This document shows, piece after piece, positions 23,092-33,345 of a stretch of DNA of 64,000 bases. This DNA is from Flaveria trinervia (taxonomy: Eukaryota > Streptophyta > Magnoliopsida > Asterales > Asteraceae). Position 1 is the first letter of the stretch. Every line of letters starts with the position of its first letter. Location: positions 41,615,874 through 41,679,873 of the forward strand of contig CM046452.1 of NCBI GenBank assembly GCA_025506515.1. Reading direction: 5' to 3'. The notes below the pieces were generated by a model, which made no database searches, was not told the origin of the DNA, and saw only the letters and a program-made list of their open reading frames with translations. Position numbers and translations under genes: made by a program.

Positions 23092-23273
23092 GTAGACGAA
23101 CGGCTCAATTATGTGGAGCAACCAGTGGCCATCATTGATCGAAAAAAAAGAGGCTGAGAAATAAACTGGTTTCTCTTGTGCGTGTATAGTGGAAGCACAG
23201 GAAGGGATCTGAGTCTACGTGGGAGACTGAGGAAGAAATGAGACAGCATTACCCATGTTTGTTCGAAGAATAA
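23092..23273 (+). pseudogene. Gypsy H chromodomain
   Basis: After a frame change the sequence reads RLNYVEQPVAIIDRK, a TGA, then RLRNKLVSLVRV, a stop, and WKHRKGSESTWETEEEM to TAA 23271-23273. This is the C-terminal chromodomain of Tekay-type chromoviruses, which is thought to steer integration to heterochromatin. Two stops break it. Its presence is the main ground for the clade assignment. Confidence 0.8.
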
Positions 23274-23298
23274 CAAGTTTTGGGGATGAAACCTATTT

Positions 23299-23312
23299 AA
23301 GGGGGGTGGACT
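23299..23312 (+). other. Polypurine tract of gypsy H
   Basis: AAGGGGGGTGGACT directly precedes the TGTAACACCC start of the 3' LTR. Confidence 0.85.
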
Positions 23313-25298
23313 TGTAACACCCAGTTATTTATTATTTTGAAGCCAACGAAGGAAGAAAAATAAATAAAGTCCAAAGTCGAGGGACCAAACTTGCCAACGA
23401 GAGAAAGTTGGGGAAGTGAGAGTATTTAAGGGACAGGGCAACCCTTACCCTCTTTCCACACCCACCAAAATCAGCCAAAGAAGAGAGAAGAGAAAAAGAG
23501 GAAGAAAAGTTGGTTCGGGTTGGTTCGAGTGGCCAAAATCGTTGAGAAGCGAGTCAAATAAAAGCTCTTCTGGTTGTGATCGTTTGTGTGAGTTCTAGGA
23601 CCCCTACTTTAAATGTTTTTGAATGATTTGGGGCTGGAAAAAATCTGAAAATTGGGTTTTTGAGTGTGTGCATGTTTGACCTGTTTGTGTATGTGTATGT
23701 GTGTGTATGATATGTTTAAGTCTTGATTGTGAGCTTGTGTGTGCTTGAACGTTGTTGGGGTATGCATTCCTAAGGTCTAGGATGGTTGATTTGGGCTTAG
23801 AATGGGTTAAGCTGAGTTTGGAGGTCGAAAAGGGCAGTTCGCGTTCGGCTGGAACTGCATTCTGCATCAGCTAGGACTAGGCGAGCGACTGTAGACCGAA
23901 TGGAGGCCATATGGCCGAATAGGGTGCGATTGGGGTCCATTTGCACGATTGAGGTCCATTGGCACGATTGAAGGCCCAGTCGCATGGAGGTCATGCGATT
24001 GAAGGGCCAGTCGCATGGAGGTCATGCGATTGAAGGGCCAGTCGCATGGAGGTCATGCGATTGAAGGTCCAGTCGCATAAGTGCTCATCCGCATTAGTCC
24101 TATTCGTATGATGTCCATCCGCATTAGTCCATCTGCACGATTGGGTGTTCATTCATATGAGTGTTCATCCGCATTGGTTCATTCGCATGATGTTCAGTCG
24201 TATGGAGACCATGCGACTGAAGGGTGTCCATACGCCGGAATAGGGTTGTTGCACCCGAGGAGAAGTGTATTTTAACTTCTGACTTTTAGGGGAAGGTGCA
24301 GATGTACGTTTTGATGTAAAGATTTCTGTAAGTTCATGTATGGTGACATTTGAGGCCTTAGAGAGCATGTAGGGCATGATGATGATGATGTTGCATGTTT
24401 ATGCATGATGCATGTTATGTATGTATGATATTGCCCTGTATGATGTGATGACTATGCATGTTGATGTTCCTTATTATGGTGTATGTTTATCTTTCCTCTG
24501 GCTTTACGTGATGTGCTAATGAATGAAATAAAGTATTACGTAATGTAAAGTGGAAGATACTAAAAAGTGGAACATGATGTATGCATGCACTAATGAATAA
24601 TGAAAGTAATGAAAGTCTTGCAAGTATTGGATATCGGGACACACCATTAAAGGTGTTAGCCCAACGGTTTGCAGGTTCTCTACCGCTGGAGGATTCACAT
24701 CGGGGCCCTTCTCCGTGATCAACCATTTATATAGAACCTCTACCGCTTACCCCTGGTACTACGGCACCATGTTTAGCTGACTATTTATAGACTTCGGCCC
24801 AGTAGCCAAATAGTTCAGGGTGTAGCATATGGTATTGGTACGGAAGATATCTGATGCGCAAGAAAAGATAAAGATGAATGAACGAATGAGGAAGATAATA
24901 ATCATATTACCTATGTGTACGTATGATGTATGATCGAATGAAAGAAAGGAACGGTTTTAACAAAAGAAAAATATGTTTTATTTTATAAGACTAGAACTCA
25001 CTCAGCAACGCTGACTTTGATGTGTTTCCAGTTGGCAGGTAATGATTGTTAAGGATGGCACGAGGCGGCTACTCAGCTCTTTTGGGATGGCATCCATTTA
25101 TATAATGCTTTTGTAATATAATGCAACAATGTATTTTGTAACTGACTGACGATGTATTATTTGGCAAAAGTTTTTAAAATGAAATGTGATGTTATTTTTG
25201 AATGTTTCCGCTGCAATATTTTAGTAAGATATATGAAAATTTAAGTTTTATGTGCGATGATCGACCAGCTGTAAGCGTCCCGGGAACGGGGCCTTACA
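23313..25298 (+). mobile_element. 3' LTR of gypsy H
   Basis: It opens with TGTAACACCC and closes with GGGGCCTTACA, about 1986 bp. It aligns with the 5' LTR along its full length and carries three instead of two 31-bp units (23977-24069). Confidence 0.9.
23977..24069 (+). repeat. 31-bp tandem repeat, three units, 3' LTR of H
   Basis: Unit starts are at 23977, 24008 and 24039, spaced exactly 31 bp, with a partial fourth from 24070. The 5' LTR has two units, so the copy number changed after insertion. Confidence 0.9.
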
Positions 25299-25636
25299 TT
25301 ATAGCTTTGTAGTATTTGTTTTAGTTAGAGGATTCCAGCTGGTATCAAAGTATATCCGGCTGTAGGTAGCATTATATATTGTTTCTCATTGTAACTGATG
25401 CAATATGCTTGTAAGAGTCTTGTAATACTTTGAGTTGAGAAGTAATATATGCAAGTACCTTGGAAATTATCTTTTTTTGTTCATTGTTACTTATTATATT
25501 ATTATCAACTCTTAAGAGAGACTCTGCTTCGTATGATCCGAGTGTAGTATAAATGAGTTTGAGAGAAAAACCAAATGTTAAGTGACAAAAACTGATCCTG
25601 CATACTTTTATACTTATAATGATAATAATAATCAAT

Positions 25637-26680
25637 ATCTATATTTTTATACTAATATATAAAATATTTTGTAATAACACAATTATAATACTACTCAAAA
25701 TTTAATACACCTAATATAATTTATTAAACACAAGGTGCAACTATTATCTAATTTGCCCCTATTTAATAAATTTATCCTAATTAATATGTTATTTAATATA
25801 TTTATTTTAAGTATTCTTTTATACTACTTTAAATTAATATTGAAATATATGCATTTATTATTTATATTTTTATAACTTATTATTATTTGATTTAAGTATT
25901 ATTTTATTTAAGCATTTAAGTATACAATCACTAAATAATTATATAGTTATAATAATAATAACAAAATATATCAGTATTTAAGTTATGTTAGAGAAAATAC
26001 TAAAAACAACCCAACACATTACTTATATAACAAGTATAAAAGATCATGAGAAGTGTAGGTTAATGTTTTTATTTAATGTAGTCACAATAAAATTTATTTC
26101 TCGAGACTAATAAAAAACCTAATTTTTTTAATCTATATTTACACCATTTAAGAATTTTTATAACTATTCATAACCATTTCTCTCTCTTTCTTTCTTTCTC
26201 TCTCTCTCTTTCTCTCTCTTCAAAATGATACATGTTCATTTTATTTTTTTTATTTTTTTTATTTTATATTTAATGTTTTGAGTTATATTCAATTTACCGT
26301 TAATCACCATAAATTTTATTTTATTTTATATATAAGTCTTCGAGTTATGTTAAATTTACATTTACTAACATTTTTAAAGTTTTATGTATAAGTTTTCGAG
26401 TTATGTTAAAATTTCTTTTAATGTTTACAATATAGATTGTTAATTATACTAAAGTCATCATATATGCATGTGTTATTTCTTATATGTTTTGAGGTATATA
26501 TTTTTTTATAGTTTTTTTTCCTTTTACATTTTTTATCGGTGTTTTTTTTTCTAGGTGGTTAGTAATAATGTATAAATTATTAGATTAAATCTTTCAACTT
26601 TTATAACGCAAAAAACTATCATTACAAAATTCACGTATACGTTAAACCATACCGTGGCAAAGCGCAGGTATAATCCACTA
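25637..26680 (+). mobile_element. Helitron-like non-coding element (tentative)
   Basis: The stretch starts with TCTATATTTTTATACTA, a Helitron-like 5' end. It finishes with CCGTGGCAAAGCGCAGG followed by TATAATCCACTATA, which resembles the short GC-rich hairpin and tail of plant Helitron 3' ends. The hairpin is imperfect and the expected CTRR end is not exact. The body is AT-rich without a Rep/helicase gene. A solo LTR or other AT-rich repeat is possible. Confidence 0.35.
26178..26220 (+). repeat. CT microsatellite
   Basis: A nearly pure run of TCTC and TTTC units about 43 bp long. Confidence 0.9.
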
Positions 26681-27638
26681 TAAATATAAAGGTAATCCAT
26701 GGGTGTTGAATTGTATTGGTGGTCTAACGAACTCGTTAATACATGATATTTGGGGTATTAAATGATGCTAATATACATTTTCTATATTCTAGACAATCAG
26801 AACAAGAACATGCAGGGGCGTAAAAGATGCTAACGTAACGTACTCTACATTGCATGATGGGAGCCTACACTACATACATTCTGTAACACATTGGAGCTAA
26901 GAAGTTAGACACACGTTGGCATAGTGTATGGTATACCGAGTAACCTTTTGTTTAAACATGAGTTGCTTCTGATGTATAAGATGTATAGCACTTACTGATG
27001 TTTTTTTGTGTATAGTAATGTATCACAGTAAGTTGGAGTAGCACTTGAATAAGTCGATGCATGACGATTAGGCATCGAGGAAAATAATGGTATACTTCTA
27101 AGATAAACAAGCCTCTATTTTTGTTACATAAGCCGAACTCATGGTTTGTTTTTAATTTGGATTGTTGTGCTAATAACTTTCGCAAAAGTCGAGTGTACAT
27201 GGTTGACTTATGGTAAAAGCCCCTTATGTAAAGCTCAAGTTTGTTAAACCCCTGTATAGGTAAGATAGAATATTAGAACTCAATTGAAATGTTTTCTGAT
27301 AATGTGACCGTAAACAATAATTAACACGTTGGCAAAGCAGGAGGAGCAAAATGGAAACTAACGTTTGATTTTATGCAAGTCACATAAAGCTACAGAAGCA
27401 GTTATAAGAACAAGCTTGTAGATTTGTATATGTTAGATATCAATTTCTAGCACGATCTATTGTATCAATCATACAATATTATACAGCAGATGACTTACAG
27501 TCAAGATCACCAAAAGAAGAATTAATTAAAACTTAAATAGTGCAGACATAAACTGTGTGTGCAACGTGTTCAAAATACAAAATACAGAAGCACTGCCCAG
27601 ACAGATTTAATCCAGTCACTATCTTCAACGTGAAGATG
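26681..27638. other. Spacer, perhaps containing a minus-strand 3' UTR
   Basis: I recognise no transposon ends and no coding frame. The part next to the exon-like segment at 27639-27719 (about 27290-27638) has the texture of a plant 3' UTR read on the minus strand. That is an impression only. Confidence 0.35.
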
Positions 27639-27719
27639 TTATTCAATCACAAACACTAAGTCTCCATGACCTAGGTAGTGCGTCTCGGCAACTCTTGTCC
27701 CTACATCATGAGCTAAAAC
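27639..27719 (-). pseudogene. Exon-like remnant of a host gene (unidentified)
   Basis: On the minus strand a splice-acceptor-like TTGTTGTTGACAG is followed by 26 open codons and a TAA at 27639-27641. The peptide contains GTRVAETHYLGHGDLVFV and looks like a genuine soluble-protein C-terminus. It is unlike the low-complexity ORFs around it. I do not recognise the family. Upstream on the minus strand (27722-28250) no further exon is clear, and the large hAT nest begins at 28365. It is either the last exon of a disrupted gene or a captured fragment. Confidence 0.35.
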
Positions 27720-27869
27720 CTGTCAACAACAATATTGTTGCTAAGTCAGAACTAGACACTCTAAAACAGTCAGGCAATATAACTGTGTGTGCAAGCAGAT
27801 CCTCACAATTAAGACATTGTCTGTCACTATATATGATAGGAGTACGTCCAAACAACCGGTTCAAATGTA

Positions 27870-28250
27870 ACAAGCAAAAGTACGATAGATCTACGGCTTG
27901 TTACGAATACATATTCACCACAGAAGCAAACAGTTTGGCTGCAATATCTAACCGAAGATACGGATACACCACTTTGGTTAAGAAATTGTGTTTAAGAACA
28001 CCACCCGGTGTGCAAAATATGAACTAGTAAAGACTAATTAGTTCAACTTTCACACACGCGAGATAAGCTTATAAAATTCATATTCAATATAAACTCCCTC
28101 CTTCATTCATCTTCAGATTCAGTAATAAACGAAAAGATAGCAAACTTCCACGAACCCACGATCTATTACACAAATACTAGTAGAACTGTGAAAGCATGAA
28201 AACATAATTAAATTAAAACGAAAAATGCAAAAATAGAATATGTTAAAACC
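27870..28250 (-). repeat. Dispersed duplicate segment, copy 1
   Basis: About 380 bp here matches 52815-53215 in the same orientation. Shared wording includes TAACCGAAGATAC, CCACTTTGGTTAAGAAAT and TAGCAAACTTCCAC, with many substitutions between the copies. It has no clear terminal repeats. The 110-codon + strand ORF overlapping it has no recognisable domain. It may be an old gene-fragment duplication or a short retroelement remnant. Confidence 0.6.
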
Positions 28251-28542
28251 CAAGGACAATGCAAGTGGTGAAACATGGGATTGTTATTTTGTTTTGTTTT
28301 TTATTTTCTAGTGGAAACAACCGCGGTATTTAATTTGACCCGGCTTACATGTGTTGGTTTCGACTAGACCCAACCCAAGTGGGTATATTTGGGTTGATTT
28401 GGATAATAATAATAAAGTAATGAGTTAGATTGGGTTAAGTTATATTATTAAAAGGGTCAAGTTGGGTAACTTTAAAAGAAAAAAATAGTTATAAACGGGT
28501 CAAGATGGGTCATAAAAAAACAACGATTGGGTCAGGATGGGT

Positions 28543-28651
28543 CATAAAATCAACATGTTTATTGCTATCATCTTTCTCCATCTCATCTTTTCTCAAAAAT
28601 CCACACATAGTCTCACATCTACATGATAGCAATAAACATGTTGGTTTTATG
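28543..28651. repeat. 29-bp inverted repeat with 51-nt loop
   Basis: The arms are 28543-28571 and 28623-28651 and match at 28 of 29 positions. They contain AACATGTTTATTGCTATCAT and its complement. The hairpin lies inside the outer hAT-like element and could form a small-RNA precursor if transcribed. Confidence 0.8.
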
Positions 28652-28889
28652 AACGGGTCAAGATCGGTTTACGGGTCATATAAGATGAACGGATCGGCAA
28701 CTAGGTGTCATAAACCAGAGCTACATGATGAGGGTAAAATACCACAATATAACTGCACAACCCACGTCTCTTATCATCATGCAGTTTATCATTTTTTATT
28801 TTTATTTTATAGCTATTTGCTTAAAGTTGAATTTTAAATGTGTTTGTCTAGTTATGCCTTAAGGTAGGGTTTTTCACGAGCCGAGTCGA

Positions 28890-29567
28890 GCCGAACCGAA
28901 CGGAGCTTTGCTCGTGCTTGGCTTGTTTTCAAACCGAATTGAGCCGATCAGCTCATTTACAATTGAGCTGAAAATCGAATGAGCATTTTTCGAGCGGTAA
29001 TTTTCGAACGCACGGCGAACAATTTATACACCAACTAATTTGTGTGTTATACGATTTATACAACATCGAATAAGGTTTAATAACTTAAAACCAGCCGCAT
29101 TTCATTGCATAATATTCTCATGAATGACAATACGTTGTGGTTGACGATGAAGTTAATGTTGTATCTAATAAGGCAAAGAACATATTGCAGATAATGATGA
29201 CGATGAATGCAGGATATGATCGAAAAAATATCTCTTAACAGCTTAGGAATTCACTTTTATGTTTAATGTAGAATTCATTATTAGGTAAATTGATCAATTA
29301 TGCATAAATATAATTATATATTTGTATATGGGTCAAATCTACTAAAGTGTTACACATAAACTATATGTATATATTAATTCGATCCGAACCGAACCGAACC
29401 GAACCGAACCAAGCGGACCTTTGCTCATGCTTGGTTCGGTTACAATCCGATCCAAGCCGATCGACTCGTTTACAACCGAGCAAAAATTTGAACAAGTATT
29501 CGTCTCATTTACAACTGAGCAAAAATTCGACCAAACATTTTTAGGGCAAAAATTCGAACGAGCATTT
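28890..29567 (+). repeat. Two direct copies of a CCGAACCGAAC block in the inner hAT
   Basis: A block beginning GAGCCGAACCGAACGGAG and running through TTTGCTCGTGCTTGG to GAGCATTTTT (28890-28996) recurs at 29381-29567, starting with five CCGAA units. Such subterminal repeats are often where hAT transposases bind. Here the second copy carries the insertion site of Sirevirus D. Confidence 0.65.
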
Positions 29568-30044
29568 TGTTGCACCCTAAAAGAATCATACATGCCAACT
29601 CAATGAGTGATTTGATGATTGCTCTGCTGAAATCCCTTAAGTCCAAGAAGAAATACGGATAAATATTCTGCTCAAGAAAAAGAAGTGTTGTCTTTCGCAT
29701 TTGTCATGCGGAAGACATAATGAAAATACGGACAAGTATTTGCTCTTTTGCATTGACAAATGCGGAAGACTAAAAGTTAATGCGGACAAGACTTTGCTCA
29801 TTCGCATTAGACAAATACGGATGACCGAACAAATGCGCTTAAGTATTTGTTCATCCGCGTTAACCAATGCGCATGACCAACATACTAATGCGGATGATCA
29901 AGTGAAGAAATGCTAAATCAAGTTAACTTATCCGCATTTGTCAATGCGGATGAACAAGCAAGATGCTGATCAAGACTTAGACTAGTTTCTGATATAATAG
30001 CTCAGGGATAGTTTAGTCATTTTGTAACAGACATCTTGTCTGGC

Positions 30045-30052
30045 TATAAATA
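30045..30052 (+). promoter_or_regulatory. TATA box of 5' LTR D
   Basis: TATAAATA in the context GGCTATAAATAGAATAG, conserved in the 3' LTR at 46051, about 480 bp into the LTR and just after the CCGCATT motif set. Confidence 0.65.
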
Positions 30053-30512
30053 GAATAGATAACCTCGTACCTGACGTGACAGCTGATAGACATAGAGAAT
30101 TTTTGTTGTAATTATTCTCTGTAATTAATCAACTTTCATATATCCTATACAAAAGCATTTATGAGTATTTTTCTTGCATTGAATATTATTTGATTGTTTG
30201 TTTCCGCCATTCAATCATTGACTTGATTACCATATTCGATTAACAGTAAGAATATCAATCTTAGGGGTTGTTTGATTGTGCTGACCCAGTATGAGCTGAC
30301 TGAGTCAGAAGCTGACCGAGTCAGAAGATCTGACTGAGTCATACATCTGACTGAAACTTGGGTGTTTGATTATGTATCTGACTGACTCTGCTGACTTAAA
30401 CTTGCCTTTGTATTTTAACTTGTTTTGTGTAATCAATAGAAATTACCGAACTTTCAAAAGAACATAATAGCTTAAAGTTCAAATGTCATACAAAATACAA
30501 GTTAAACATAAA

Positions 30513-30722
30513 TCAACTTAAACATAAATTACACATAATCATTTGTTTATGTTCAACAATGAAATTATGATCTTTTTTCAGCTTTTCCGCAACAACTTTC
30601 CATGAGGATCCTTTCAGGCTACTACCCTCTCGACCATTGATTGTTACCTCATGTATACACGCTTCGAGAAAAGTTTTGTCAACACATTCTAACTTCCAAA
30701 TAACTCTACTTTTTTCTACCAT
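30513..30722 (-). CDS. Myb/SANT-like ORF fragment of the Harbinger element
   Basis: The frame starts at ATG 30722 and runs 69 codons plus a stop. The peptide (IWKLECVDKTFLEACIHEVT, then GSSWKVVAEKL) matches the trihelix or Myb/SANT-like pattern of PIF/Harbinger ORF1 proteins. Those bind the terminal repeats and help bring in the transposase. Conserved features seen are the first Trp, the D-x-x-F-L-E-A-C helix and the later S-W-x-x-x-x-x-x-L helix. ORF1 proteins are usually much longer, so this is an N-terminal exon or a truncated gene. The ATG was chosen because the domain starts right after it. Confidence 0.7.
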   Translation of the reverse strand: MVEKSRVIWKLECVDKTFLEACIHEVTINGREGSSLKGSSWKVVAEKLKKDHNFIVEHKQMIMCNLCLS

Positions 30723-31059
30723 GTCTATATACAAGTAAATAATCAAGAAGTAATATCAAAATTGATTTCAAGAACCCATATAAGCAATACCATATGAAAT
30801 CAATAAACCATTTAACCAATATCATACCGAACCAAACCAAACTTCTTACCCAATCATGAAGAACTAATACACACATCTAAACATCGCCTCAAATATACAA
30901 ATAATAACTATAAATTGAGCAAATTAGCAACTAATCATAAGATCAAGAACTATAATCAAACGTAACAACAAAGAAGGCAGTTCAATAATGAAGTAGTAGG
31001 TACTTTATCTCAGGAGGAAACTAGCAGGGGCACGACGGGGGCAGGGGCGCGACGGTTTT

Positions 31060-31480
31060 GTGGAAGGGCGGCAGGGGCACGACGGGGGAAGTGGAGGGGC
31101 GGCAAGGGACATGACGGGGAAAGGGGAAGGGCGGCAGGGGGTGCGAAGGGGACAGGGAAGGCGGAAAGGACACGATGGTGGAAGGGGAAGGGCGGCAGGG
31201 GACGCGACGGGGGAAGGGGAAGGGCGGCAGGGGACGCGACGGGGGGGGAAGGGGAAGGGCGGCAGGGGACGCGACGGGGGAAGGGGAAGGGCGACAGGGG
31301 ACGCGACAGGGGAAGGGGAAGGGCAGCAGGGGACGCGACAGGGGAAGGGGAAGGGCGATAGGGGACGAGGTGGGGGAAGGGGAAGGGCGTCAGGGGACGC
31401 GACGAAGACAGGGGAAGGGCGACAGTGGATGGAGACGGAGGCAGGGGAAGGGCGACAAGGCCGTGACGGAGGCGGCAGCC
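31060..31480 (+). repeat. GC-rich 31-bp minisatellite in the Harbinger element
   Basis: About a dozen degenerate units built from GGGAAGGGGAAGGGCGGCAG and GGGACGCGACG follow one another. The unit length is about 31 bp, not a multiple of three, and no stops occur. Long open frames therefore appear on both strands (Gly/Arg-rich on +, Pro-rich on -) that are not genes. The G runs come in groups of four or more on one strand, so G-quadruplex formation is plausible. Confidence 0.85.
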
Positions 31481-31726
31481 CACGGGGGTGGGTGGGGGGA
31501 GGCGGCCGATTGTTTATGGAGAAGATGGGGGAAGGTTTTTCGTGGAGAAGAAGGGGAGTAGTTTTGGTCAGATAGGAAGAAAAAGAGGACTCGGTTAGAC
31601 CTTCTTTCCGGGTCAGAGGTCCCGATCAGGTACATCAAATGCACTGACTGGCTGACCAGGTCAACCAGTCAGTGGTCAGAAGCTTGATCAGACGGATCAA
31701 ACAGGACCTTACTCAACCCAGTCAAT

Positions 31727-31738
31727 TGGTATCAGAAC
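31727..31738 (+). other. Primer-binding site of Sirevirus D
   Basis: TGGTATCAGAAC begins two bases after the 5' LTR end and matches the initiator Met-tRNA complement TGGTATCAGAGC with one mismatch. Confidence 0.85.
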
Positions 31739-32026
31739 TTTGGCTCTCGATTCTCTTTCAGATTTGCGCAAGAAATGAATAGAATTCGATTGATCTAATA
31801 ATCGAGTTGCTAGTAGTGAATATCATTATCTCTACTTAGTAAACAGCAAAAATACTCCTGTTAACAACAAGAAAATCATTACAATTGTAGATCTCATTCT
31901 GAACTCCGAACGAACTGCTTGAACAAGTTGGACTAATCAATCTTAAAATCAACTAAATCTATATTTACACAAGTTAAAATAGATTCTAACAGTTACTCAG
32001 AACTTGGTCATACACCTAAACCTCCT

Positions 32027-33345
32027 ATGCTTAAACACAAATTTGAGTTTAAACAGTGGAGAATAAGGTTTAGAAATTACATCACAGGTGTAGATCCTGA
32101 TTTCTGGATATCAATATGCAAGGGTCCACACATCCCTGTTACTCTATTAGTAGATCAAGTTGCAATTTACAAGACTGCCAGAATACCCATTGAAGACTTA
32201 ACTCTTGATGAAGAAGACTATAAGAAAATCAAGATTGGCCTCAAAGCTTACTCAATTCTGACTCAAGCACTCAAGATGGATGTGCTAAAAAGATTGGAAA
32301 AGTATGGAACTGCAAAAGCTGTATGGGATGCACTGAAAATCATGTGTGAAGGAAGCAGTGAGGTGGATGAAATCAACAAGAATAAGTTGGTCAATTAGTA
32401 TGAAACATTCCACCACACCAAGCGAGAATCAATAACTAAACAACTGCACAAATTTGTACAGTTAGTAAATGACTTAGAAATCATGGGAGTCACTTACAAG
32501 ATTAAAGAATTAAACAAGAAAATGCTTCACAGTCTCCTGAAAGCTGGAAACAGAATGTAAATATGCTGAAAAATACTCTTGATCTTAAGAGTACTACTTT
32601 AGACATTATGATAGCCAAAATTGAAGCTTTAGAACTTGATGAAAGAAGCAGAAATCTTGGTGGAACGAGAGTGATTGAGGCTTACAAATTTCCATAAGAA
32701 TCTCATTCTGTAGAAAATGCCTTCATCACTGAGAAAGATGATTTCATCTCATCAAGAGATCAAATGAACAACACTGGGTTCATTGCAACTCCACCAATTA
32801 ATCAACCATCAACTTCATCTCAAACACCTAATGTCTCTGCTGCTCCTCTTCTGAAGACTCAAGATTAGAAGAACAAAAGGCAACGTACAATGCCTTTGTT
32901 GCAAGCTTTGAAGCCTACTTGGGAGAAAGACTCACTTTTGCTCATCTAATTCAGGAAGATTTGGATGAAATGGATCCTCATGATGTGGAGGAAATGGATC
33001 TATAGTGGCAAATGGCCATGTTTCCCTTGAGAGCCAAGAAATTCTTCTAGAAAAGGAAGAAAGTTGAGCCTAAATGAGAACATAAAACTTGGATATGATA
33101 AATTCAAAGTGAAATGCATCAACTGTGGCATGGTTGGCCATTTCTCAAGAGAGTGCAATGCCCCCAAGAGAACCAACTATCAAAGGAACACTCCAGGCCA
33201 TCATCATCACAGCCCAACTCAAGCTATCACTCCAACAATCAACAACAACATTATCATCATTCTCATCATCAACAAACATATCAGAATCAACCACAGCTGA
33301 CAAATCAAGCTCAATGCCAATGCCCTAATGATTAAGCAAGATGGG
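32027..33345 (+). pseudogene. Sirevirus D gag, capsid region and first zinc knuckle
   Basis: The capsid region begins around ATG 32027 (KFEFKQWRIRFRNYI) and continues through GTAKAVWDALKIMCEG, the UBN2-type Gag pattern of copia elements. A TAG ends the first stretch at 32396-32398, and further stops and shifts occur to 33060. A CCHC knuckle, CINCGMVGHFSREC, lies at about 33118-33159. The frame is open upstream of 32027 without an ATG, so the original start is uncertain. Gag forms the cytoplasmic particle. Confidence 0.85.

Larger units (their letters stand above)
16380..25298 (+). mobile_element. Ty3/gypsy chromovirus (Tekay type), element H
   Basis: A full-length but dead LTR retrotransposon of about 8.9 kb. 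It has two LTRs, an initiator-Met type primer site, gag, protease, reverse transcriptase, RNase H, integrase, a chromodomain and a polypurine tract in the standard gypsy order. It sits inside LTR B. The flanking 5 bp are CTATA and TTATA, one mismatch, and LTR E shows the empty site. The reading frame is broken by several stops and frameshifts. Over the first roughly 165 bp I count about 15 substitutions between the two LTRs, 11 of them transitions. This indicates an old insertion with methylation-type decay. Confidence 0.9.
15822..25602 (+). mobile_element. 3' LTR of Sirevirus B, split by gypsy element H
   Basis: The LTR opens with TGTTGTATCAAG at 15822 and closes with ACTGATCCTGCA at 25602. 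Its two parts (15822-16379 and about 25304-25602) add up to roughly 857 bp once element H is removed. LTR E (55058-56350, minus strand) reads straight through the join (ACTATAGTCTTGTAG), which proves the interruption. U3 carries many CTTCCGAAG motifs (15895-16160), followed by three hairpins (16289-16367). Confidence 0.85.
30264..31708. mobile_element. PIF/Harbinger element inside the 5' LTR of D
   Basis: A 1445-bp insertion is flanked by the 3-bp duplication TTA (30261-30263 and 31709-31711). The 3' LTR of D shows the empty site. The termini are GGGGTTGTTTGATTG on the left and, read inward, GGTCCTGTTTGATCC on the right, the style of PIF/Harbinger inverted repeats. CTGACTGAGTCAG-like motifs are repeated just inside both ends. 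It contains a truncated Myb/SANT-like ORF, the partner gene of Harbinger transposases, but no DDE transposase. It is therefore a deletion derivative mobilised in trans. Confidence 0.88.
29568..31724 (+). mobile_element. 5' LTR of Sirevirus D (interrupted)
   Basis: LTR sequence occupies 29568-30263 and 31709-31724, about 709 bp once the 1445-bp Harbinger element and one TTA are removed. U3 (29689-29960) is filled with short opposed motifs of the type CATCCGCATT and AATGCGGATG. A TATA box follows at 30045. The 3' LTR at 45574-46291 shows the uninterrupted sequence. Confidence 0.9.

Noticed and set aside
26178..26220. CT run as a GAGA-type promoter element of a gene
   Set aside because: No coding sequence follows on either strand, so it is best treated as a microsatellite.
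31010..31644. Long open frames on both strands (Pro-rich and Gly/Arg-rich)
   Set aside because: They come from the G-rich 31-bp minisatellite, whose unit is not a multiple of three and lacks stops.
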